Below are positions 6,453 through 12,165 of a DNA stretch of 13,950 bases, piece after piece. Position numbers and translations under genes: made by a program. The number at the start of each line of letters is the position of its first letter. Within the stretch, counting starts at the first letter, position 1. Source of the DNA: an uncultured Mycoplasmatota bacterium (GTDB lineage: Bacteria > Bacillota_I > Bacilli_A > RF39 > UBA660); assembly GCA_946494345.1 (NCBI GenBank), contig CAMMBX010000022.1, forward strand, positions 1 to 13,950, in the 5' to 3' direction. The notes beneath the pieces are model-generated. The model saw nothing but the letters and a program-made list of their open reading frames with translations, was not told where the DNA came from and made no database searches.

Positions 6453-7063
6453 TATTCTTCCTCACTTTCTTTAACTTTATCAGTATCTTCATCAAATAAT
6501 TCTTCAATCTCTGGTTCAGTTTTATTATTCTCTTCTTTTTTAATATTTTGTTCTTCTATAGTGAAATTTTCATCATTATCTTCATGATCAATATCTATAT
6601 CATTAGTATCTTCATTATATAAAGGCTCTATATTATTAAAACTATCATTGTCATTTTCTTCTTCATGACTTATTTCTTCTTTATCAAGTTTTTCTTTTCT
6701 TTTAATATTAAGTATAAACTTAACAATATAATAAATTAAAAATATTAAAGGGAATACTGGAAATACCATAAAGAAATAATAGAAAATAATATTTTCTTCT
6801 ACAGCATTTAAAGCTCTTACGTTTTCTGTAAAAGCTAAGGAAAAACCAATAGAAACAGAAAGAAGAATTGATGTAAAAATAACTCCTATAACATCGCTCC
6901 AGTAATTGATAACATAATTAGTCCTGTTTTTATCTTTATTTCTATTTTTATGTTCATAAATTTTAGTACCAATAAAAAATAAAAGAAGGATTAATAATAA
7001 AGGAATTATTACATAAAATAATAAAACTTTTAAGTTCTCTTCATTATAAACCGTTTGTGTCAT
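6452..7063 (-). CDS. Three-helix membrane protein with long acidic tail, unknown function
   Basis: I do not recognise this family. The 203-residue protein has hydrophobic segments at about 11-33, 58-79 and 92-117. A Lys/Arg/Asn-rich loop (34-50) follows the first and a basic stretch (KRKEK, 121-125) the last. The final 75 residues are extremely acidic (Glu/Asp/Asn-rich, ending SEEE), probably disordered. The positive-inside rule would place the loop at 34-50 and the acidic tail in the cytoplasm. The ATG at 7063 has AGGTGA (7071-7076) seven bases upstream and a strong promoter just ahead, so this gene leads a two-gene operon with the 181-residue anchored protein. The acidic tail might bind a basic partner or nucleic-acid-binding protein, but nothing in the sequence proves it. 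Confidence 0.72.
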   Translation of the reverse strand: MTQTVYNEENLKVLLFYVIIPLLLILLLFFIGTKIYEHKNRNKDKNRTNYVINYWSDVIGVIFTSILLSVSIGFSLAFTENVRALNAVEENIIFYYFFMVFPVFPLIFLIYYIVKFILNIKRKEKLDKEEISHEEENDNDSFNNIEPLYNEDTNDIDIDHEDNDENFTIEEQNIKKEENNKTEPEIEELFDEDTDKVKESEEE

Positions 7064-7082
7064 ATACTCATCACCTATTATA

Positions 7083-7111
7083 ATAATATCACAGTCTTAG
7101 CTTCTCTTCAA
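7083..7111 (-). promoter_or_regulatory. Promoter of the two-gene membrane-protein operon
   Basis: Minus strand: TTGAAG (7111 to 7106), 17 bases, TATTAT (7088 to 7083), with TG one base before the -10 (extended -10, TGATATTAT). It lies 20 bases upstream of the 203-residue gene's start codon and directly behind the ogt terminator. The leader is very short, just enough for the AGGTGA ribosome site. Confidence 0.6.
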
Positions 7112-7114
7112 CTT

Positions 7115-7155
7115 AAAAAAGTAACTATTTTTTATACTTTACATAGTTACTTTTT
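7115..7155 (-). terminator. Terminator overlapping the ogt stop codon
   Basis: Inverted repeat: AAAAAGTAACTAT (7116-7128) pairs with ATAGTTACTTTTT (7143-7155) around a 14-base loop. On the minus strand the transcript folds just after the ogt stop codon (7147-7149, inside the arm) and ends in six T (7120 to 7115). The 13-bp stem is perfect but AT-rich. The A/T-flanked arms could also act on plus-strand transcripts. Confidence 0.6.
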
Positions 7156-7614
7156 ATTGTTTGCTTCTAAATTAAGAAGGAATTCTTTTTTATCTATGGA
7201 TGATACATAAGTACCAATATCATTATTATTCTTTATCACTCTATGACAAGGAATAAGTACTGGGCAAGGGTTTTTATTTAATATTTCTATTACAGGACTG
7301 ATAATTTCTTTATCACCAAGAAAGCCAGCGATATCACTATAGGTTAAAACTTCTCCATAAGGGATATGACTTACTATTTCTAAAACTCTTGCTTCTAAAC
7401 CTGATATTAAATAATTATAAAATGAAAATGAAGTTATCTCTCCCTTAAAATATAAATCTAACTCTTTTTTTACTTTAAGACTTAATCTATTTTCCCTTTC
7501 CTCTTCTTCTATTTTATCAACAAATGTTATTGATAAAATATCATGTTCACTAGTATTGATTCTAATTATCCCAATGGGACTTTCATAAAAAGAAAGATAA
7601 CTAACATGTCTCAT
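7147..7614 (-). CDS. ogt: O6-alkylguanine-DNA alkyltransferase homologue, divergent
   Basis: Suicide DNA-repair protein that moves alkyl groups from O6 of guanine to its own Cys. The 155-residue, ogt-sized protein has the active-site motif IPCHRV at 121-126, with nucleophile C123. The C-terminal helix-turn-helix part (IPYGEVLTYSDIA, 84-96, with Y92) and the family NP (115-116) and LLxxE (E150) elements are present. Two normally fixed spots differ. The arginine finger of the RAVG recognition-helix motif aligns with S106 (IISPVIEI). The Gly-Gly after the loop Tyr is Ser-Ser (TYVSSIDKK). DNA binding or base flipping may therefore be changed. It is not an Atl protein, because the Cys is kept. AGGAGT at 7621-7626 supports the start. 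It is probably a single-gene transcript with its own promoter and terminator. Confidence 0.88.
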   Translation of the reverse strand: MRHVSYLSFYESPIGIIRINTSEHDILSITFVDKIEEEERENRLSLKVKKELDLYFKGEITSFSFYNYLISGLEARVLEIVSHIPYGEVLTYSDIAGFLGDKEIISPVIEILNKNPCPVLIPCHRVIKNNNDIGTYVSSIDKKEFLLNLEANNKK

Positions 7615-7629
7615 ACTACTACTCCTGTT

Positions 7630-7648
7630 AAAATGAATATTTCATTTT
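7630..7648. repeat. Palindrome in the ogt leader, possible operator
   Basis: AAAATGAA (7630-7637), three bases TAT, TTCATTTT (7641-7648): a perfect 8-bp dyad. It lies between the ogt -10 (ending 7662) and its ribosome site (7621-7626), so it begins about 8 bases into the expected transcript. The size and spacing suit a dimeric repressor. A weak RNA hairpin is the alternative. Confidence 0.4.
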
Positions 7649-7661
7649 TATTATTAGTGAT

Positions 7662-7691
7662 ATTTTATCATGGAGAAAAAATACTTGTCAA
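7662..7691 (-). promoter_or_regulatory. Promoter of ogt
   Basis: A perfect -35 TTGACA (7691 to 7686) is followed by an 18-base spacer and TAAAAT (7667 to 7662), again with TG one base before it (TGATAAAAT, extended -10). It is the best sigma-A type promoter in the window. It starts within about 12 bases of the TVP38 gene's stop codon. Confidence 0.68.
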
Positions 7692-7702
7692 TATTCTATC
7701 AA

Positions 7703-8275
7703 TTAAAATAATTTAATAAATAAACTATAGAAAATTAAGGTTAATGGTTTTCCAACTAAAATCATGACAAGAAATTTCTTAAAAGTTAAATCACTAATAC
7801 CAGCGATATAGCAAAGTAAATCATCAGGAGCGCCTGGTAAAAGGATTCCTAGAAAGAAAACCTTTTCAAACTTTTTGGTTCTAATATATTTTAAATATTT
7901 ATTAATAGTTTCTTCTTTAAATAATTTTTTTATTAAAGGAAGGCCAAAGTTTCTACTTAACATATAAGCGACAATGCTTCCTAAAGTTAGTCCTACATAA
8001 TTATAAATAAATCCTTCAATAGGGCCAAAAGCAAGTACTCCTGCTAAACAAGAAGCTCCCCCTGGTATGACAGGAAAAACGACTTGAACAATTTGAAGAA
8101 AAAGAAAAATAACAGGACCAATAAACCCATAGGTTTTAATTTTTTTAACTAAAACTTCAGGACTTGTTAAAAGATTCATTTTTACTGCGTAAATAATAAA
8201 GGCAACTAAAAAAACAGTTATAATAATAGTTGTAATTGTCATTATTCTTTTTAGTCTTTTCCCATCACTATCCAT
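7703..8275 (-). CDS. TVP38/TMEM64 (DedA/VTT superfamily) membrane protein
   Basis: Polytopic inner-membrane protein of the VTT/DedA superfamily, whose members are implicated in lipid scrambling or flipping and envelope homeostasis. The 190-residue protein has a first helix at about 12-31 and a VTT core from about 50 to 175. Hallmarks are the re-entrant segment around IPGGASCLAG (70-79), the Y-x-x-x-R element at Y104-R108 (YMLSRNFG) and the second re-entrant motif PGAPDDLLCYIAG (147-159), followed by FKKFLVMILVGKP. AGGAGG at 8283-8288, seven bases upstream, fixes the start. A TATAAT at 8318-8313 has no convincing -35, so it may have its own weak promoter or be read through from the MYG1-type gene 67 bp upstream. 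The substrate is unknown; DedA proper versus TVP38 cannot be separated with certainty. Confidence 0.88.
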   Translation of the reverse strand: MDSDGKRLKRIMTITTIIITVFLVAFIIYAVKMNLLTSPEVLVKKIKTYGFIGPVIFLFLQIVQVVFPVIPGGASCLAGVLAFGPIEGFIYNYVGLTLGSIVAYMLSRNFGLPLIKKLFKEETINKYLKYIRTKKFEKVFFLGILLPGAPDDLLCYIAGISDLTFKKFLVMILVGKPLTLIFYSLFIKLF

Positions 8276-8342
8276 AGTTATTCCTCCTTATATTATTTTA
8301 ACCTATATTACTATTATAATTACAATAAATTTTTAGTTTCTT

Positions 8343-9254
8343 TTAGCTCTTTTCGTTTGCATCTATAGTTATTTCTGCTAGTTTTATAGCTGTAGGTAAA
8401 TCTTTTGCTGTTAAAAGAAATCTATTAGCATGACAAAATAAGGCTCCTTTTATACCGGTTATTTGTTCTAGTTCTTTATTGGTTTTACCACCCCATTGTT
8501 TAGGAAAATAAACTCTACTTGTTTTATCGGTTAAACTTATAGGAACAGTTTTTATACCATATCCTCCTCTATTAGAAGGATATATTACTAGTTTTATCTT
8601 TTTACCAGCAAGAGATGTTAGAATTGTCTCTTCATACGGTAAATATTCATCTAATATTAATAGAGGTCCCTTATTTTTATTTAAAAGTAACTTAACTTTT
8701 TTGTTAGCATTTACTTTTCCTATAACATTCTTTAATTCTTCTTTAAAGATAATTTCTGCTAAAGAGACAGCTTTAAGAAATTGTTCATCTTCAGTATCAC
8801 TACTTAAATAACTAGGATTAAATATCTTTATAATATCACTTAATGTTTTTACTTTATATGATGCTTTGATTTCAGGAAAAACACCATTATCGATGGCATC
8901 TATCGCTTCTATAAAATCTTTAACAAAATAATTATAGATAGCTTTACTATTCTTTAGTTTTAATTTTTTCAAGTATTTAGGGCCATACTCTTCAAAGAGA
9001 AGTCCAAATGATGAATATTTAATACCATTATCTCTTACTTTGGCATTAATTTGATGATGATCAAATTTCCCTTTCCCTATATCATAGACAATAGTATCAG
9101 GAGAAATATCAGGAGAAACTTCACTTACTCTTATAACTTTAAAGTCTTTAAAGTATAAATCTAAGAAAGCAGTTGCGAACACTTCATCAGCATGCATAGT
9201 TCCATTATGAGTAACTCCCATTGCTTCATTTATATTTTTAACTAGTGTTATCAT
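8343..9254 (-). CDS. MYG1-family (UPF0160) metal-dependent phosphoesterase/nuclease
   Basis: Member of the MYG1 family, which shares the DHH-type phosphoesterase fold; the human protein is a 3'-5' RNA exonuclease. Metal-binding motifs are intact: THNGTMHADE (15-24, with H16, H21 and D23), VYDIG (56-60, D58), FDHHQ (64-68) and IDAIDNG (118-124, D119/D122). The family's C-terminal signature is seen as CHANRFLLTAK (274-284). The length (303) suits bacterial homologues. The start codon overlaps the glycosyltransferase stop by four bases (ATGA), with GGAGGAG (9263-9270) upstream, so it is translationally coupled as the last gene of a three-gene operon. Its link to glycan or membrane partners is unexplained. 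The substrate in bacteria is not established; RNA or small nucleotides are inferences from the family. Confidence 0.9.
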   Translation of the reverse strand: MITLVKNINEAMGVTHNGTMHADEVFATAFLDLYFKDFKVIRVSEVSPDISPDTIVYDIGKGKFDHHQINAKVRDNGIKYSSFGLLFEEYGPKYLKKLKLKNSKAIYNYFVKDFIEAIDAIDNGVFPEIKASYKVKTLSDIIKIFNPSYLSSDTEDEQFLKAVSLAEIIFKEELKNVIGKVNANKKVKLLLNKNKGPLLILDEYLPYEETILTSLAGKKIKLVIYPSNRGGYGIKTVPISLTDKTSRVYFPKQWGGKTNKELEQITGIKGALFCHANRFLLTAKDLPTAIKLAEITIDANEKS

Positions 9255-10498
9255 TTCTTTAACTCCTCCTCTTCTATATTAGCAGTATGTTCTATCTTTT
9301 CCCAAGTTAAATCTTTGTTTTTTAAAGCTCTATACAAACATTTTACATAACTTATTAAAAAAATGGGATTATAAAATAAAGATTTTATTTTCATTTTTCT
9401 ATTTAATCTAAGGTTATCTTTTTCTTTTATTAAAAGAATACCTGTAAATAGTAAAAGTACTATATATATTGCTAGAATTATTACTAAAAATTGTAACAGA
9501 AGATTTGTTACTTCTACTTTAATAATTGAATTAGAAATTATTCTATACACTAAGTTTGCTAGATATAGAATAACACTTATAACTAATAATATATAAGGCT
9601 TTACTCCTACTAAAGCAATATAAGTGGAAGGATAATTATCATCTTTTCTTGCAGCTTTATTCTTAAGTAAGGGATAATACTTTCTCCTTGCTTCAAAATA
9701 GCCTTTTACCCATCTAGTTCTTTGTTTTATAGTAGTATTATAATCAGTTGGTTGTTCATCAAAATATTTAGCTTTCATGTTATAAGTAGATGTTAGATTA
9801 GTAAGCGTAGCATATAAAGTAAATTCATAATCTTCTGTTAAACTATTAAATGGATAGCCTCCTAGTTCTTCTAAAATTTTTCCTTTTATATAGAAACCAG
9901 TTCCACTAACTGTAAGGGTTAAATTATGTTTCATTTTATAGTTATTTGAAAAGGTATTAATCATAGAGAAAGTTAAGGAAGAAGTAGCTGAAAATATACT
10001 AGCATTGCCATTTTTAGTATTACGATAGCCTATACCTATATCATACCCTTTTTTATAACTTTTAACCATTTCTTTAAAATAATTACGATCTAAAATGTTA
10101 TCAGCATCAAAGATAAAGTAAGCATCATAATGCTTTTTAGCCTTTATTATTTCTTTAACAGCATCATCTAAGGCATAACCTTTTCTTTTCTTAGTTAAAT
10201 CTTTTCGATAAATTATATTTATATTTCTACTTTTAGCGATTTTAACCGTCGGATCTTTTTTACTTTCAACGATAATATAAATATTTTCAGGTTCTATTTT
10301 ATAGGTTTGTTTTTTTAGACTATCTAAAAGATTAGAGATTACTTTAGATTCATCTCTTGCAGGTATTAATACAGCAAAAGTAGGGTTATCTTTTTCCTTT
10401 GACAGTGTTAATTTTGAACCTTTTAATGCGACTATATATTCTTTAATTAATAAATATGTTGCAGCAAATATTAAAATTAAGCATATTAGTGTTATCAT
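9251..10498 (-). CDS. Processive family-2 membrane glycosyltransferase
   Basis: Likely polymerises or transfers sugars from a nucleotide donor at the cytoplasmic face while passing the product through the membrane. An N-terminal helix (about 2-22) precedes a GT2 catalytic domain: VLIPARDE (43-50), FDAD (130-133, the metal/UDP-binding DxD), GTGF (199-202), TEDYE (221-225, catalytic base) and QRTRW (259-263, the QxxRW motif of processive enzymes). Helices near 299-322, 333-357 and 375-390 follow. Length and architecture (415 residues) resemble PgaC/IcaA poly-N-acetylglucosamine synthases, but no icaB/icaD-like partner is nearby. The polymer, or a glycolipid product, therefore remains open. It overlaps the upstream CmpB gene by one base (TAATG) and the downstream MYG1 gene by four, so all three are coupled. 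AAGGG at 10508-10512 is its ribosome site. Confidence 0.92.
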   Translation of the reverse strand: MITLICLILIFAATYLLIKEYIVALKGSKLTLSKEKDNPTFAVLIPARDESKVISNLLDSLKKQTYKIEPENIYIIVESKKDPTVKIAKSRNINIIYRKDLTKKRKGYALDDAVKEIIKAKKHYDAYFIFDADNILDRNYFKEMVKSYKKGYDIGIGYRNTKNGNASIFSATSSLTFSMINTFSNNYKMKHNLTLTVSGTGFYIKGKILEELGGYPFNSLTEDYEFTLYATLTNLTSTYNMKAKYFDEQPTDYNTTIKQRTRWVKGYFEARRKYYPLLKNKAARKDDNYPSTYIALVGVKPYILLVISVILYLANLVYRIISNSIIKVEVTNLLLQFLVIILAIYIVLLLFTGILLIKEKDNLRLNRKMKIKSLFYNPIFLISYVKCLYRALKNKDLTWEKIEHTANIEEEELKK

Positions 10499-11184
10499 TA
10501 TTTACTACCCTTTCTAATTTTAAAATCCATGTTTGGAAAGTGCTTAGATAAAACTTGATCTGGATAAACTTTATCATATATTCGTCCAACTGGAGTTATA
10601 GGCTCTATATTATTCCTTCGCATGGCACTTCTAATTAAAGCAGTCCATGATATAAACATATCAATTACTAAAAATATTAAAAGTATGTAAAAGATTATAT
10701 TGCCAATCTTTATAGGAATTTTTTCTATCCATTTGGAAAGGAAGGGATAAATTAATTTTACAAAGATTAAAGAAAAGGCTCCCCATGCTAATAAAAATGG
10801 AATAGTTGTTCTTCCTCCAATATTTAAAAAGTGATGTGAATAATCCCAGGAAGTAGTATGAGTAAAGGTTTCTTGTAAAAAGCTAACAGAATATTCTATA
10901 ACTCCTCCTAAAAGTCCTCCAAATATAAATGTTTTAATATTAGAATAGTTCGGCTTTACTAATAAATAAACTAATAAAACTGTTCCTAGACCATATAGAG
11001 GATTAAATGGTCCATAAATTACTCCTCGCCTTAGTTCCCAAACAACATCTCCTGTTCTTAGATAAATTTTAACAAGATTAAGAATTTGTTCATATAAGGC
11101 ACCAAAAATAGAACCAATAACAAAGATTAAAAATATCTTTTTACCACTATAACCTTTTGCAAATACTTCACTTTTACTGCTCAT
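10498..11184 (-). CDS. Putative ABC-transporter type IV (CmpB-like) membrane protein
   Basis: Matches the pattern of the family annotated as ABC_trans_CmpB, a polytopic protein common in Firmicutes with no proven function. The 228-residue protein contains the diagnostic RRGVIYGPFNPLYGLG (52-67), an E in the third helix (E97, VIEYS), SWDYS (112-116) and GGRTTIPFLLAWG (123-135). Membrane segments lie at about 16-38, 62-77, 84-105, 126-147 and 160-185. The tail carries the family's ...YPDQVLSKHFPN element (207-218). No ATPase gene is adjacent, so an ABC transporter role is only nominal. It is the first gene of the CmpB-GT2-MYG1 operon, with AAGGGG (11193-11198) and its own promoter. Pairing with a glycosyltransferase suggests a role in glycan or glycolipid handling, which is inference. 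Confidence 0.87.
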   Translation of the reverse strand: MSSKSEVFAKGYSGKKIFLIFVIGSIFGALYEQILNLVKIYLRTGDVVWELRRGVIYGPFNPLYGLGTVLLVYLLVKPNYSNIKTFIFGGLLGGVIEYSVSFLQETFTHTTSWDYSHHFLNIGGRTTIPFLLAWGAFSLIFVKLIYPFLSKWIEKIPIKIGNIIFYILLIFLVIDMFISWTALIRSAMRRNNIEPITPVGRIYDKVYPDQVLSKHFPNMDFKIRKGSK

Positions 11185-11210
11185 ACTACATACCCCTTTG
11201 ACTTGGAGTT

Positions 11211-11239
11211 ATTTTATCATATCTTATGTAATTTATCAA
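11211..11239 (-). promoter_or_regulatory. Promoter of the CmpB-GT2-MYG1 operon
   Basis: Minus strand TTGATA (11239 to 11234), 17 bases, TAAAAT (11216 to 11211), with TG one base before the -10 (TGATAAAAT). Both hexamers match the consensus at five of six positions. It lies directly behind the miaA terminator and about 26 bases before the first start codon. Confidence 0.68.
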
Positions 11240-11240
11240 G

Positions 11241-11264
11241 AAAAAGCAACCAAATGAAGGTTGC
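11241..11264 (-). terminator. Rho-independent terminator of mutL-miaA
   Basis: On the minus strand GCAACC (11264 to 11259), a 7-base loop and GGTTGC (11251 to 11246) are followed by TTTTT (11245 to 11241). The hairpin starts five bases after the miaA stop codon. It is the only GC-rich hairpin with a T run in the window. Confidence 0.85.
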
Positions 11265-11269
11265 AATTG

Positions 11270-12148
11270 TTAATTATCAAGTTCTTCTAGGTAATTAATT
11301 ACTTCATTTATTGTTTTATTAAAGTCATCATAATTAGTATTAAACCAAGTAAGATTAAATTGATGATTAAAGAAAGTATATTGTCTTTTAGCATAATGCC
11401 TAGAGTTTTTCTTAATATCATCTTTTACCTCATCTAAGGTCTTTTCATTATTAAAATAGGGAATAAATTCTTTATAGCCTATCGCTGTATTTAAAGCTTT
11501 AGAATTATTAAAATAATCTTTTAAAGATTCTACTTCTTCTAATAGACCATTATTAAACATAGTATCTACTCTTTTATTAATCTTATCATATAAAGTATCT
11601 CTATCAGTAGTAAGTCCTATAAAGATAGTATCATTATATAAAAGATTATTTCCATTATTAGTAATAGTCTCATTATTTTCAAGTTTATTTAAAAGGCGTA
11701 CTAACCTTTTCCGATTATTTACATGAGGCAATTCATCTACATTATAAGTTTTTATTTTATTAAGAATCTCTTCATTAGTTAAATCATTATAAAGATTATT
11801 AGTTGTACCTTCTGTAAAACTATAATCATAAAGTGTTGCTTTTAAATAAAGTCCTGTCCCTCCTACTAAGATAATGTTTTTATTTTCTTTTAGAAGTTTA
11901 TCTATAAGACTTCTCGCATCTTTTTGATATTCATAAACAGAGTAATTTTTATCAAGGGAAACATTACTAAGTAAATGATGGGGAACTTCTTCCATTTCAG
12001 CGTTTGTTACTTTAGCAGTACCAATATCCAACTTTTCATACACTTGCATGGCGTCAAAATTAATAACTTCGGCTTTGTATTTTTTTGCTAATGCTATACT
12101 TAAAGCAGTTTTACCAACAGCAGTTGGTCCCAATATGGCAATTATCAT
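11270..12148 (-). CDS. miaA: tRNA dimethylallyltransferase MiaA
   Basis: Adds a dimethylallyl group to N6 of A37 in tRNAs that read codons starting with U, aiding decoding. The 292-residue protein has a P-loop GPTAVGKT (7-14), the catalytic Asp D32 in NFDAMQVY, DIGTAK (41-46), GGTGLY (96-101) and AIGYKE (222-227). The tRNA-binding signature RHYAKRQYTFF (250-260) is complete. The length is normal. It begins 17 bases after mutL on the same strand, the common Firmicutes mutL-miaA order, and ends at a clear terminator. The start ATG (12148) has only a weak ribosome site (GTGA at 12154-12157), so translation may depend on ribosomes coming off mutL. The alternatives upstream are blocked by the mutL end. 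Confidence 0.95.
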   Translation of the reverse strand: MIIAILGPTAVGKTALSIALAKKYKAEVINFDAMQVYEKLDIGTAKVTNAEMEEVPHHLLSNVSLDKNYSVYEYQKDARSLIDKLLKENKNIILVGGTGLYLKATLYDYSFTEGTTNNLYNDLTNEEILNKIKTYNVDELPHVNNRKRLVRLLNKLENNETITNNGNNLLYNDTIFIGLTTDRDTLYDKINKRVDTMFNNGLLEEVESLKDYFNNSKALNTAIGYKEFIPYFNNEKTLDEVKDDIKKNSRHYAKRQYTFFNHQFNLTWFNTNYDDFNKTINEVINYLEELDN

Positions 12149-12165
12149 AATATCACTATCTTTCT

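Noticed and set aside
8295..8325. TTGTAA-N19-TAAAAT or the TATAAT at 8318-8313 as a promoter for the TVP38 gene
   Set aside because: The spacer is too long for the first and there is no -35 for the second; mentioned only as possibilities.
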